A stretch of DNA of 64,000 nucleotides from assembly GCA_017893485.1 (NCBI GenBank), contig CM030360.1:19529708-19593707 (forward strand), read 5' to 3'. The DNA comes from Hemerocallis citrina. Taxonomy: Eukaryota > Streptophyta > Magnoliopsida > Asparagales > Asphodelaceae. The position numbers and the translations under genes were made by a program. The notes beneath the pieces were generated by a model, which ran no database searches, was not told the origin of the DNA, and saw only the letters and a list, made by a program, of their open reading frames with translations. Shown here piece by piece: positions 1 to 10,643 of this stretch (the first letter of the stretch is position 1; each line of letters opens with the position of its first letter).

Positions 1-358
1 ATGAAAACACCGGTGCAAATGCCGCCGAAGCGCGCGTCGCAGAATAGACGTGGTATACACTGGCGATTTTACAAAACACTGGTATTGGTTTAATATACAC
101 CGGCGTTCGTAAAATGCCGGTGTATATGTATTTCGAAATGAGCTCTTTTTCCACTAATATCTTCCCCGGCGTTTTATAAACGCCGCTCTATCGTAGTTCC
201 CAACCGGTGTATGTTATTGCCGTTTCTGCTGATACTTACACCAGCGTTTATAAAACGCCGCTCTATCGTGATTTTCAATTGGTCACTAAGATAGACCAGC
301 GTTTTATGAAACGCCGGTGTATGTTCTTTTAATTTTTTCCCAGCTAGCCCAATATACA
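1..358. mobile_element. CACTA-type subterminal repeat block (fragment)
   Basis: Short motifs built around a CGGCGTTTTATAAACGCCG-like inverted core and ACCGGTGTAT recur in both orientations through this stretch. Clustered short repeats of this type are characteristic of the subterminal regions of plant CACTA (En/Spm) transposons, and similar blocks occur at 44.75-45.03 kb and 53.81-54.06 kb. No terminal CACTA motif is visible, so the element is cut by the window edge or degraded. No open frame of interest lies inside. Confidence 0.55.
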
Positions 359-1160
359 TTATTTTTCAAAAAACCAAAAATACAGTACAATTCAATTCAC
401 GATATCATCTCAATCAACTGTAAACTATTTCACAAATAATTCAACCAATTTCAGGCATATTAATACCATCACAACCAAACACAAGAATTAAGGATAATAA
501 AGTGCCATACATTCCATTAATTATCCAAATTCACCACATAATTCAGAATTTTCATAATATTCAAATATAACAGTACTTGACACAACAACAAATACGATAA
601 CCCAATCTAGACTTGGCCGACCACTACAGCATACCCCTCGAGTCGCTTCAATTCTCATCAGTTGAATTTCCTTGATCTGCACGACTCACATTTGATGGAT
701 TGATAGGGCCGCTCTGTTTGGAAAAGAAACAAAACAAAATTAATAAATATCGATATAAACTATGCAAAAAATTACTTCATTATTTAAACTAATTTTTGAG
801 ATTGTAGTTGATTTATCCTGAGGTTGAAGTATAACATTTACCTCTATATATGATTATAATCAAGAACAGCGAAAAATATGATTCTCTAAACCAGCTGTTG
901 TTCAAGGGCAATCAGAATTGAGAAGCTCAACAGAGGATGATCTATATTAGGTATGTCATGAGAAAATAACCATGAATATCCATGCCAGTCGCTTTTGTGG
1001 CTAGACCACTGACTTTGCCACTAGACCTTCGTCAAGCCACTACTACTTCCCAAATCATCAATAGAAAAGAATGGTATGTGAGTGAGGTACCTTTCATTTC
1101 AGATGAAGCAAAAACAAATTTCTCTGTTTGGGGAACTTGAAACCTACTTATTAGGTAGTA
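359..1160. other. AT-rich stretch without a recognisable gene
   Basis: No coding frame, RNA gene or clear repeat boundary is visible. It may be the interior of the CACTA-like fragment to the left. The last bases before 1161 are the insertion target of the copia element that follows. Confidence 0.4.
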
Positions 1161-1165
1161 GATAC

Positions 1166-1692
1166 TGTTGTGCGCGGAATACAAATCAAACCAACAATCA
1201 AATCAACTAATGCGGAAACAAAGAGAGAACCAGCGAGAAAACACAGAAAAGCAAGCAACACAAGAACACAAGATTTACGTGGTTCGGCAAAACGATGCCT
1301 ACATCCACAAGGGGCGGTTGGGGTTTCTTTACTATGATCTCCAATGGGCAAACAAAGCCTTTACAAGAGATGACGGCTACAAAATCCGAATTAGGTGTTA
1401 CAATTTACAAAACCCTAACGGGTGTATTTATAGGGAAACTATTGGGCCTTTCGAATTGGGCCGAATCTGGATCCAAACCCCGTCGACAGTCGACTGGTCC
1501 AATTACCAGTCGACTGATAATCCTTCTACCCAGTCGACTGACTCCCACATACAGTCGACTGCTACTGCTGTATTCTCAGTCTTCGAAAACCTCCTCTGGA
1601 CAGTCGCCTGATCCTCCAACCCAGTCGACTGAAGCTCTGAAACTTTCGAACACTGCAGATACCAAATACCAGAATCGAGCCATTATCCTACA
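1166..1692 (-). repeat. Copia-1 3' LTR (left copy)
   Basis: 527 bp, identical to 6107-6633 except for two substitutions in the segment just before the palindrome array. On the plus strand it begins TGTTGTGCGCGG and ends CCTACA. The open frames seen through it recur in the other LTR only because the two copies are near identical. It holds the palindrome array at 1487-1631. Confidence 0.95.
1487..1631. promoter_or_regulatory. Array of CAGTCGACTG palindromes in the LTR
   Basis: Perfect 10-bp palindromes CAGTCGACTG lie at 1487, 1507, 1531, 1552 and 1622, with a one-base variant (CAGTCGCCTG) at 1601. They fall into three pairs spaced 20, 21 and 21 bp, about two helical turns. In the element's orientation they lie in the first third of the LTR, where promoter and enhancer (U3) sequences reside. 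A regulatory role is inference from position and regularity. Confidence 0.5.
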
Positions 1693-1758
1693 ATCTCCAC
1701 CTTGGCGAGATCTTCCAAGTCAAGTATCCAACAATCTCCACCTTGGTGAAATCTTCCA
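1693..1758 (-). other. Duplicated polypurine tract of Copia-1
   Basis: Directly inside the left LTR the plus strand reads ATCTCCACCTTGG, which is purine-rich on the minus strand and fits the plus-strand primer of reverse transcription. A second near-copy of the same segment starts 41 bp further in, at 1734, again preceded by ACA as at the LTR end. One copy next to the LTR is expected; the second is unusual. Confidence 0.7.
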
Positions 1759-1903
1759 CGTAGCCCAAGCAATCTCCACAAATACTTCAAAACAACTGCT
1801 CATCATCAAATGCAACAAACGAACCCAAACTCCACCTTAGTATGATATCACATACTAAACAAACCAATAGCAAAGTACTATCCCAACTGCCCATGCCAAA
1901 TTA

Positions 1904-4900
1904 TCAAACATGCAAAATATTAGCCAGGTTCATGCAATGCTTGAACTTGGCTGCCCCAACAACTTTGGTCAACATATCAGCAGGATTATCAGCTGTTCCA
2001 ATCTTTACCAAATGAATATCACCATCCTTTATCAAATCACGCACAAAATGATAACGAACATCAATATGTTTGGTCCTCGAATGATGAACTTGGTTCTTCG
2101 CTAAATGAATAGCACTCTGACTGTCACAGTGTACCTCCACCTTCTCCCGATGAATTCCCAAGCTCTTCAAAAGTCCATGTATCCAAATGGCTTCCTTCAT
2201 GGCCTCAGCAACCGCCATGTATTCAGCCTCAGTAGTAGACAACGCTACAGTGGACTGCAAATTTGACCTCCAACTTATAGGTGCCCTAGCCATAGTAAAC
2301 AAATAACCTGTAGTAGACCGCCTCTTATCTAGATCACCTGCATAGTCTGAATCAACATATCCAACCAATAACCTGCTAATATTGTCATCCCTTTCAAATT
2401 TCAAACCCACATCTGTGGTGCCACTTATGTACCTTAGAATCCATTTAGCTGCTTGCCAATGCTCTTTGCCTGGATCATGCATATATCGACTAACCATACT
2501 CACCGCCTGAGAGATGTCTGGTCGAGTACAAACCATGGCATACATCAAACTGCCAACCACACTAGTGTAAGGTACATTAGCCATATACTGTCTCTCTTCA
2601 TCTGTACTTGGAGACTGAGAAGCACTAATTCTGAAATGACTGGCTAAGGGTGTGCTAACTGGTTTAGTTTTCTCATCTATACCGAACCGTTTCAGCACCT
2701 TCAAAAGATATTGCTTCTGTGTCAAACTCACTACGCCCTTTGCTCTGTCTCTAGCTATCTCCATCCCAAGTATCTTCTTGGCTTCACCAAGATCCTTCAT
2801 CTCGAATTCAGAACTCAACTGATTCTTCAAATTTTGAATCTCCTTAGCATTTTTAGAGGCAATCAACATGTCATCCACATATAATAACAGATATATGAAA
2901 GAGCCATCCTGTAATTTCCTGAAGTATACACAATGATCATACTCACTTCTGGAATATCTCTGCACCTTCATAAACTGGTCAAACCTCAAATACCACTGCC
3001 TTGGAGATTGCTTCAACCCATAGAGAGATTTTTTCAACCTGCAAACACATTTTTCCTTCCCAGCAATTTTGAACCCATCTGGCTGCGACATATAAATTTC
3101 TTCATCTAGATCCCCATGTAAGAACGCAGTCTTCACATCCATTTGTGTCAACTCAAGATCAAACTGTGCTACCAATGCCAACAAAATCTGAATAGAAGGA
3201 TGCTTCACAACCGGAGAGAACACTTCATTGTAGTCAATTCCTTCCTTTTGAGCATACCCCTTTGCAACTAGTCTAGCCTTGAACCGAACACTGCCTTTTG
3301 GACTCTCTTTCTTCGTATACACCCACTTGCAACCAATTGCTTTCTTCCCCTTTGGTAGTTGCACTAGATCCCAAGTCTTATTCTTATGAAGAGAGTTCAT
3401 CTCTTCATCCATAGCAACTTTCCAATCTGCATTTTCTGAACTTCTAGTAGCTTCTTTGAAGTTGGAGGGAACTTCATCATCCACAATGGGAAGAGCAAAT
3501 GCAACTGTATCTGTAAAACGAGACGGTCGTTTGATATCTCTTCTTTGCCTTCTTACTGCAATTGATTCTTCCTGCTGGATAGGAACTTCTTCATCATTCT
3601 CAGTATCAACCACATCATCTTCATCTTGGACAGGAACAGGATTTTCAACTGACAAATTTTCTAACTCCACCTGTTGGAAAACTCTCCTACCAGTCGACTG
3701 GTTATTGCCAACAGTCGACTGTCCCGAGCTCCCACAATTCTGCTGTTCTGGACCACCAGTCGACTGCTCCTGTACATCAGTCGACTGTCCCGAGCTTCTT
3801 CTACTCACCTGTTGTAGAACTGTCCCACTCTTCTGCTGCTCACCAGTCGACTGTCCTATACCACCAGTCGACTGTCCCGAGCTAATCATGCTGGTCTCAT
3901 CAAAAGTCACATCTCTGCTGATTACTAACTTCTTCTGTTCTGGACACCACAACCTGTAACCTTTGACACCAGTACTAAAACCAACAAATATAGCCTTCTT
4001 GGCTCTTGCATCAAGTTTAGTTTCAGTTACATGAAAATAAGCAGGACAACCAAATATATGCAAAAAACTATAATCAGATGCAGGTTTACCACTCCATACC
4101 TCAATAGGCGTCTTGCCTTCAAGTGCTGCTGATGGTAAACGGTTGACAATGTGGCTTGCATATATAACAGCTTCTGCCCAAAATGTCTTCTTCAACCCAG
4201 ACTGTGCTAACATACATCTTACCTTCTCAAGTAAGGTTCTGTTCATCCTTTCTGCAACCCCATTTTGCTGTGGAGTCTTCCTAACTGTGAAGTGCCTTTG
4301 GATCCCTTCATCTTCACACAACTTCAGAAATGGATCATTCTTGTATTCCCCTCCATTATCTGACCTCAGAACCTTAATCTTCCTACCAGTCTGATTTTCA
4401 ACTTTCTTCTTCCAACTTGTGAACAATGTCAAAACTTCATCTTTGTGCTTCATGGTATATACCCAAACTCGTCTGGAGTAATCATCAACAAAAGTAACAA
4501 ACCAGTGTCTACCACTCATAGAAGGTGTCTGAGTAGGGCCCCAAACATCTGTGTGCACATAATCGAGGATACCCTTTGTCTGATGTACAGCTGTACCAAA
4601 TTTCACCCTAGTTTGCTTACCCAAAACACAATGTTCACAAAATTCCAACTTGCACCCTTTAGCATCTTTAAGCAACCCTTTCTTCACAAGACCCTGCAAG
4701 GCCTTCTCTCCTGCATGTCCGAGTCGCATATGCCACAACCTAGTAGAGTCGGGAACAGCCTGTTTAGGCCTTTCAGTTACACTGGCAGCCTCACCCAAAT
4801 ATGTTTTTCCCTGCAAGAAAAACAAGTTCCTTTTTCTTTGCCCTTTCATCACCACGAGTGATCCGCTAGTCACCTTCAGAATGCCCCCTTCACTAGCAAA

Positions 4901-6070
4901 TTTCAATCCACTGGCCTCCAAAGCACCTAGTGAAATCAGATTCTTTTTCAAATCTGGAACATACCATACATCTGAAAGCTCCCTAATAAGACCATCGTGC
5001 ATTAGCAATTCAATCTTCCCGATTCCTACCTTCTTACAAGGTGCATCATTTCCCATCAAAACTACACCACCATCCATATACTCCAAAGAAGTAAACCACT
5101 CCTTTTTCCAAGACATATGATAGGAGGCTGCTGTATCAAGAAACCATACTTCTTGATAAAGTGAGGGACTAGAAGCAAGTGCAAAAGAAAAATCCTCGCC
5201 ACTTTCTAAATTATCAACAGTCACATTTGCAGTCGAATTTCCCTTATTTCGTAGCTTTGGACAATCCTTTTTCCAATGCCCCCTTTCATGACAGAAAGCA
5301 CATTCATCTTTGGCCGGTATTTTCCTGTCCTTCGAAACTCCTCTCGATTTGGAACGAGATTTGTTTCTCTTTTTCCCAGATTTGGACTCAGATCTGGTCT
5401 CAGTCCTGCCCCTTACAATCAACGCTTCAGAAGTTTCTCTATCAACCATCTTATCCCTTCTCCTAGTTTCATTATTCAACAAACCATTTGCAACATCTTC
5501 ATATTTCACAGTATCTTTTCCATATAATAAAGTAGTTGCTAAATGATCATAACTTTCAGGTAATGAATTCAATAGAATTAGGGCTTTATCTTCATCCTTA
5601 ATTTGCTCATCCAAATTTAACAAATCAGCCAATAATTTATTAAATGATTCAACATGAGCATTCATAGACATACCTTCCGTATAGGTGAAGCGAAAAAGTC
5701 TCTTCTTCAAATACAGCCGATTCTCCAAACTTTTCCTCATGTATTTGTCTTCGAGCTTCTTCCACAACACCGCAGCAATGGTATCCCTCATCAAATCATA
5801 CTTCTGAGCCTTCTCAATAAAGAGCCGAATAGTCCCACACGCAACTCGATTCAACTTCTTCCAATCTGCTTCGGACATATCCTTAGGTTTTTCTACTTCC
5901 AAAGCAACATCTTGTTCTTGTTGAACAAGAACATCCAACACCTCACATTGCCACATCCCGAAATTGTTTGTCCCATCAAATTTTTCAACTTCAAATTTTG
6001 CGTTGTGAATCGTTGTTCTTGATGAACTTGATCCCACAACATCCTTGGTTGCATCTGCATCACCCGCCAT
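1904..6070 (-). CDS. Copia Gag-Pol polyprotein, intact, 1388 aa
   Basis: One uninterrupted frame encoding all proteins of a Ty1/copia element. In order: Gag (UBN2 type, about residues 1-240); a CCHC zinc knuckle near 255-268 ([14 protein letters not shown]); a protease with DTA near 312; a GAG-pre-integrase segment; an integrase with HTDV near 504 and DNGGEY near 570; reverse transcriptase with YVDDM near 1063; and RNase H with the STTEAEYMA motif near 1277. The length is usual for plant copia elements. The start codon lies 36 bp inside the primer site, as expected for a leader. Residues about 730-795, the linker between integrase and RT, are odd: six QST tripeptides in three pairs, each pair encoded by CAGTCGACTG palindromes 21 bp apart. 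No frameshift or stop is seen, so the element may be autonomous. Confidence 0.95.
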   Translation of the reverse strand: MAGDADATKDVVGSSSSRTTIHNAKFEVEKFDGTNNFGMWQCEVLDVLVQQEQDVALEVEKPKDMSEADWKKLNRVACGTIRLFIEKAQKYDLMRDTIAAVLWKKLEDKYMRKSLENRLYLKKRLFRFTYTEGMSMNAHVESFNKLLADLLNLDEQIKDEDKALILLNSLPESYDHLATTLLYGKDTVKYEDVANGLLNNETRRRDKMVDRETSEALIVRGRTETRSESKSGKKRNKSRSKSRGVSKDRKIPAKDECAFCHERGHWKKDCPKLRNKGNSTANVTVDNLESGEDFSFALASSPSLYQEVWFLDTAASYHMSWKKEWFTSLEYMDGGVVLMGNDAPCKKVGIGKIELLMHDGLIRELSDVWYVPDLKKNLISLGALEASGLKFASEGGILKVTSGSLVVMKGQRKRNLFFLQGKTYLGEAASVTERPKQAVPDSTRLWHMRLGHAGEKALQGLVKKGLLKDAKGCKLEFCEHCVLGKQTRVKFGTAVHQTKGILDYVHTDVWGPTQTPSMSGRHWFVTFVDDYSRRVWVYTMKHKDEVLTLFTSWKKKVENQTGRKIKVLRSDNGGEYKNDPFLKLCEDEGIQRHFTVRKTPQQNGVAERMNRTLLEKVRCMLAQSGLKKTFWAEAVIYASHIVNRLPSAALEGKTPIEVWSGKPASDYSFLHIFGCPAYFHVTETKLDARAKKAIFVGFSTGVKGYRLWCPEQKKLVISRDVTFDETSMISSGQSTGGIGQSTGEQQKSGTVLQQVSRRSSGQSTDVQEQSTGGPEQQNCGSSGQSTVGNNQSTGRRVFQQVELENLSVENPVPVQDEDDVVDTENDEEVPIQQEESIAVRRQRRDIKRPSRFTDTVAFALPIVDDEVPSNFKEATRSSENADWKVAMDEEMNSLHKNKTWDLVQLPKGKKAIGCKWVYTKKESPKGSVRFKARLVAKGYAQKEGIDYNEVFSPVVKHPSIQILLALVAQFDLELTQMDVKTAFLHGDLDEEIYMSQPDGFKIAGKEKCVCRLKKSLYGLKQSPRQWYLRFDQFMKVQRYSRSEYDHCVYFRKLQDGSFIYLLLYVDDMLIASKNAKEIQNLKNQLSSEFEMKDLGEAKKILGMEIARDRAKGVVSLTQKQYLLKVLKRFGIDEKTKPVSTPLASHFRISASQSPSTDEERQYMANVPYTSVVGSLMYAMVCTRPDISQAVSMVSRYMHDPGKEHWQAAKWILRYISGTTDVGLKFERDDNISRLLVGYVDSDYAGDLDKRRSTTGYLFTMARAPISWRSNLQSTVALSTTEAEYMAVAEAMKEAIWIHGLLKSLGIHREKVEVHCDSQSAIHLAKNQVHHSRTKHIDVRYHFVRDLIKDGDIHLVKIGTADNPADMLTKVVGAAKFKHCMNLANILHV
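3691..3874. repeat. Palindrome pairs inside the pol reading frame
   Basis: CAGTCGACTG occurs at 3691, 3712, 3757, 3778, 3844 and 3865. These are three pairs, each spaced exactly 21 bp, and each pair carries a nearby TCCCGAGCT. On the coding strand every palindrome reads as Gln-Ser-Thr in the same frame, giving QST-x4-QST three times. The same 10-mer with the same pairing is found in this element's LTRs. Confidence 0.9.
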
Positions 6071-6090
6071 CTCCTTCTAGGTCAAACCAA

Positions 6091-6106
6091 CAGCTTTGAT
6101 ACCACT
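6091..6106 (-). other. Primer binding site of Copia-1
   Basis: The minus strand reads AGTGGTATCAAAGC immediately after the LTR end. This matches the 3' end of initiator tRNA-Met (the usual TGGTATCAGAGC) with one change, and is the normal minus-strand primer site of plant copia elements. It shows that the right-hand LTR is the 5' LTR. Confidence 0.9.
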
Positions 6107-6633
6107 TGTTGTGCGCGGAATACAAATCAAACCAACAATCAAATCAACTAATGCGGAAACAAAGAGAGAACCAGCGAGAAAACACAGAAAAGCAAGCAAC
6201 ACAAGAACACAAGATTTACGTGGTTCGGCAAAACGATGCCTACATCCACAAGGGGCGGTTGGGGTTTCTTTACTATGATCTCCAATGGGCAAACAAAGCC
6301 TTTACAAGAGATGACGGCTACAAAATCCGAATTAGGTGTTACAATTTACAAAACCCTAACGGGTGTATTTATAGGGAAACTATTGGGCCTTTCGAATTTG
6401 GCCGAATCTGGATCCAAAACCCGTCGACAGTCGACTGGTCCAATTACCAGTCGACTGATAATCCTTCTACCCAGTCGACTGACTCCCACATACAGTCGAC
6501 TGCTACTGCTGTATTCTCAGTCTTCGAAAACCTCCTCTGGACAGTCGCCTGATCCTCCAACCCAGTCGACTGAAGCTCTGAAACTTTCGAACACTGCAGA
6601 TACCAAATACCAGAATCGAGCCATTATCCTACA
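6107..6633 (-). repeat. Copia-1 5' LTR (right copy)
   Basis: 527 bp, the copy that would drive transcription of the element on the minus strand. It repeats the left LTR with two substitutions. The palindrome array recurs here at 6428-6572. The TSD GATAC follows at 6634-6638. Confidence 0.95.
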
Positions 6634-6638
6634 GATAC

Positions 6639-7015
6639 TACCATGGTTAGTCATACAGAACAGTATCAAATTTTAATTTGAACCGTGTGGTTATTAATTG
6701 TATGCATTAATAGTATCCTAAACACGCTTCTTTGAACATCGTTCTCAGTATCATCTCCGTGGCAATTATGATTCTAAGTAATGACAATTATCGTCATAGA
6801 CTTTTTTCTCTCCCTAACATTCAATATGGGCAAAACTTGCCCAGTTTTCTTAGAGTGCTGATGATCTTATTTGTTCTAAAGCATTAAGTCTCTATGGCTT
6901 ATTGCCAAATTTTTTATTCAGAAATAGTCTTACAATACACTATAAATTGACAACATGCATTATCCACATCCAACATGTGAGGAATTTTCCACTAGAAATC
7001 CCTATTTCAGGATCT
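6639..7015. other. Intervening sequence, nothing recognised
   Basis: AT-rich sequence with no coding frame, RNA gene or repeat structure that I can name. It is the right flank of the Copia-1 insertion. Confidence 0.4.
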
Positions 7016-7680
7016 TGTTGAGTTATTCGATGCAATCAATACAAACTACCAAGCTCACATGAGATCATACCAATCACACCAAAGCACACAAATTTGTCCC
7101 AGTTGGGGCTTTCGCCTTAATCCGGGGGAGAAGAAACCCAAGATGTTATTCAACTAGAGAAGATACAAGAATATTACAATTCTCACCATGACCCTCTCTC
7201 AAGCCTCACTAGTAAGTACTAGTTGTTTACAATTAGATAATCACTCAATCTCTCTTTCAATGAAGTACTCTCTCTCTTGGCTCTCAAAGGAGGCCAATAA
7301 CAACAATATATAGAGATTTAGAGAAAACCTAGTTTGATATCTTGATACAGTAACCATTGGATATTTCGGAAGAGACAACCCTATAATAGGAGCCGTCAGA
7401 TCTGACTTGAAGAACAAGTTGGGTTCACCAAGATCCGACCCAATTAACCCATCAGCGCCACGACCGGTCGACCGCACCCCCAAGGTCGGTCGACCGTCCC
7501 CCTCTCGGGACTTCTGCACCCGATGACCGGTCGACCGCACCCTATGACTGGTCGACTGCCATTTTGCAAATACAGCAGCTGACTGTTTCCTTGCCTCCAC
7601 TCTGTTTCCAATCTTCTCGATTCCTCCATCGTCTCATCGTCTTCTTTATCCAATCTAGTATGCAAGACATAAACCCAACA
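7016..7680 (-). repeat. Copia LTR without partner (Copia-3)
   Basis: 665 bp starting TGTTGAGTT and ending ACCCAACA, followed at once by ATCTCCACCTTGG, the same reverse polypurine tract as in Copia-1. It is therefore the 3' LTR of a related minus-strand copia element. No second LTR or pol frame follows, so the element is truncated. It contains GTCGAC-core palindromes at 7467, 7489, 7530 and 7551, in two pairs spaced 22 and 21 bp. The bases GATCT before it could be one half of a TSD; the other half is not found. Confidence 0.75.
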
Positions 7681-8560
7681 ATCTCCACCTTGGAATGCAT
7701 ACTCATGAATCTACACCTGTGTGATTTAAAACCCTCTAGACTCTTTTCCTTCTCTTATTGTAAACAACTCATTTCAATGGCTTCCTCTGCTAGTTGAATA
7801 TATCTCCACCTGTTTTTTTTCCGCTGTATGCCCCCTCAAGGACACACCCCAGTAGATGTAATCATGGAGGTGCCACCCTCCACATGAACTCCACCTACCT
7901 CAAGGCTCTCTCCACCTTCTGACGATATTCGAATGTTGCAGTCTCGCTCAGATGATTCTAGTGACGGCATACTAGAAAATGGGCTTCAAACCACTTGGCC
8001 AAGGTTTCCTGTTCCCACAAAGCTGGTAGAGGTTGTGCTGAATCTGCCCAATCCCCCTCTTACTCTTCATCACCTTGCGATAACTTTCCCAAACTGAACG
8101 AACTCCACCTGGATCTGTGTACCTGCAGTTCTAAATATCTAGAGTTCTCATGGAAATGAGGCTCCGCTTCATTAAAGGAATATGCATGCCCTCCTCTAGT
8201 GTGTGTCCCTTTTCGCCTGTCATCTTCGACTCATTTTCTTTCTCACATCTTACTTCACAAGTCTTGTCAATCTTCGTTCTCACACAACGACATGACGCAA
8301 ACTTGTAAGTAGAAACCATTACTTCACAAATCTTATCAAACTTTGTTCCCACACAACGATATGATGCAGACTTGTAAGTAGAAAACATCTCCATCTCGGA
8401 GCAAACTTGAGAAGAACTAACCGAATCAAAAGAACAACCGGAAATCACATCTAAAGAACTTGAAACAAAAGCACTATTTAAGCCTTTACCTAATTCAGCG
8501 GCACTAAATTTGGCTCTGTAGAACCCCTTATTTTTAAATATTATTTTGTAATGTATTACA
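7681..8560 (-). mobile_element. Truncated internal region of Copia-3
   Basis: This begins with the polypurine tract and continues with CTCCACCTT-rich sequence typical of the untranslated 3' interior of copia elements. The frame at 8131-8448 (minus) contains an imperfect internal duplication (repeated STYK-ASCRCV-like blocks) but matches no pol domain I know. The region stops at the CACTA insertion at 8561. Confidence 0.4.
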
Positions 8561-9219
8561 CACTACAACATATATGCCATTTGGAAAGCTTTGTTTTGAT
8601 ATACATAATCCTCCTATTATCTTATTGAACATACCTTCATATGATAATTTTTTATCTAGCCAAAGCAACAAGCTTTGGAAGCTACCTCTTCCAATTTCCT
8701 CAATTTAATCAAAGTTGTTTAATTTAATCAAAGTAAGTTCACACCGGTTCCTCCGACCTTCAGGACTTGAGAACCAAAGAAAAAGAAACAAGATAATACC
8801 AATAATACACACATCAACAACATGGATGAATAAGAAAACTAGTTCAGAAGATTAATGACATTGCAATTAAGTAACATCCTTTGCTATTAGAATTCTTACT
8901 ATGCATGAAAGAGCCTACCTGATTCAAATGTACGATACTTTGGACTGTTGCATTCCAGCTAGCAAAAGAGCCTACCTGATTTAATCTAATACTAGAAAGA
9001 TATATATCATGCCAATTAAACTTGGTCTTTAATTTGTATCTAAGATAGTTATACTGACAATTTCTTCTTATAGTCTTAAAGGGTAATTTCAAATAAGTTA
9101 GGCAGGCAGATTTCATTTGGTACACAAACATATTTCCTAATATCTTTTTTTAAACATCTCTAAAATTCTTTGTATTTCTATGTGATCCCGATATAGCTTT
9201 TAAGTTGTCTATCAAATAC

Positions 9220-9297
9220 CCGCTTTGTACTTACTCTTTATTTATATATTGATTGTCTGGCTGGAGTCGTTAGACTCTATCCGTTTCATCCAAAAAA
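9220..9297 (+). mobile_element. 5'-truncated LINE tail, 78 bp
   Basis: A short segment ending in TCCAAAAAAAA is flanked by an 18-bp direct repeat, AAGTTGTCTATSAAATAC (9202-9219 and 9298-9315, one mismatch). A poly-A tail plus a long target duplication is the mark of target-primed reverse transcription. Only the extreme 3' end of the parent was copied. Confidence 0.6.
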
Positions 9298-10086
9298 AAG
9301 TTGTCTATGAAATACACTGAAAAATGGCCAAATATATTTACCTCTTACCTTTGCACTTGAGATATATTTTCGTTCTTCAAAATATATCATATAACCTAAT
9401 ATTTCATGTGCATTATATCAAAGTACAATCTTTTCTTAAGTTCTATAAAAACACGATGATGTTCTTATGGACTAAACAGTGTGGGTTTAGGATCTTTTAT
9501 CCCTATCATTTTATTATAAGAACTTAACAAATCACTGCCAATATACAAGGGTACAAACAAAAGATACAGACATTACAATTCAAGGGAATGCAAAAAAAAG
9601 AGGTTGCGAGCTGCCATCAACTTGAAAGTTCAAATTACCTTCCACTTGGTGTAGCATTTACTAGTAAATGAAACTGCAATATTAGAAACCAAAAATATAC
9701 CGAGACTATGGACATCCTTTAATCCATATTAAAGCATGTTTTAAAAGATGATTGAGAAATTTGTAAATATCCTTTTTTAGACAATACACATATCAGGGTT
9801 CATACAAAATCTAATTGTCCTCCCTATATAGTACTAAGAACAAACTTTTGAAAGTGCAAATTATTTTGTGCGCGTAACCTCTTCCTTTTATCTATGAATT
9901 TAGACTAACAGTGCCAAAAGTAAAATGAACAGATTGATGTATACCAACTATTTTGATTCTAAGCTATCACAAAATAGGAACCCTAACATTGATCGATTCA
10001 GCAAAGAAAATTACTTGAAGTTGGCTACCGTGGGAGATAGCGGGGAGGAGAAGAAGGCGTTACAGAACCGTCACGGCGTGGTGGGA

Positions 10087-10320
10087 CTTCGGGGGGCGGG
10101 GAGGAGAAGAGGGTGTTGGGCCGACGGCGGGTCTGGCTTCGGGGGGGGGGGGGGGGGGGGGGGGGGAGGGAGGAGAAGAGGGAATTGGGCGATGGCGGGT
10201 CGAGCTTCGGGGAGCCGGGAGGAGAAGAGGGCGTTGGGCGATGGCGGGTCGGACTTCGGAGGGCCGAGAGGAGAAGTGGCCTGTGCGACGGCAGGTCGGG
10301 GCTTCAGGAGGCGCGGGGGA
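10087..10320. repeat. GC-rich minisatellite, about 49-bp unit
   Basis: Units start with CTTCGG at 10087, 10137, 10205, 10254 and 10302 and contain GGGAGGAGAAGAGGG. Unit two is lengthened by a run of 26 G at 10141-10166. Open frames through this block (for example 9925-10416) are by-products of the repeat and are not called as genes. Confidence 0.85.
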
Positions 10321-10643
10321 AAGGAGATTGGGAATCGAGTTCGGGAAATAGGGTTTTTTTATTTGGAGAGGAGATTGAGAATTAAGTTCAAGAGTTTGGA
10401 TGGATTTTTTACTTAGAATTTTCTTTTTTGCCCCTATCTATTCTATTTATTTAGAGATATAATAGCGTTTCTAATGTCATAAATATTACAGCATTTTAAA
10501 AATGCTGTAGTAACTAAGAGTAAATTTCAAAATTAATCAAAGACTGCATTTGCTTCAGAAATGCTATTATTGATCACTTTCAACAGTATTAACACTTAAA
10601 TGCTATAATAAATCTGCTGTAGAAAGCCCTATATATTGTAGTG

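Larger units (their letters stand above)
1166..6633 (-). mobile_element. Intact young Ty1/copia LTR retrotransposon (Copia-1)
   Basis: A complete element of 5468 bp read on the minus strand. It has two 527-bp LTRs (1166-1692 and 6107-6633) that start TGTTGTGCGCGG and end CCTACA on the plus strand. A perfect 5-bp TSD, GATAC, lies at 1161-1165 and 6634-6638. A tRNA-Met-type primer site sits next to the right LTR, a polypurine tract next to the left LTR, and one unbroken Gag-Pol frame lies between. By eye the LTRs differ at two positions only (about 99.6% identical), so insertion was recent. Order Gag, protease, integrase, RT, RNase H defines Ty1/copia. All parts needed for autonomous movement appear present; activity itself is inferred. 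Confidence 0.95.
8561..10643. mobile_element. Non-autonomous CACTA transposon, 2.08 kb, with TSD
   Basis: The left end reads CACTACAACATATATG and the right end, reverse-complemented, reads CACTACAATATATAGG, the diagnostic CACTA terminus. The 3-bp TSD ACA is present on both sides (8558-8560 and 10644-10646). Short motifs around ATGCTGTAGTA / AAATGCTATTA repeat near the right end as subterminal repeats. No transposase is present, so it would rely on an autonomous relative. It carries a LINE tail (9220-9297) and a minisatellite (10087-10320). Confidence 0.85.

Noticed and set aside
1487..1631. GTCGAC palindromes as cloning-site (SalI) artefacts
   Set aside because: They recur with ordered spacing in several elements and in frame within pol, in otherwise natural sequence.
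1168..1840. Plus-strand frames repeated at 1168-1840 and 6106-6676
   Set aside because: They are conserved only because the two LTRs are recent duplicates; no domain is seen and the element is coded on the other strand.
9925..10416. Gly/Arg-rich frame of 163 residues
   Set aside because: It runs through a 49-bp GC-rich minisatellite and a 26-base G run; the openness follows from composition.
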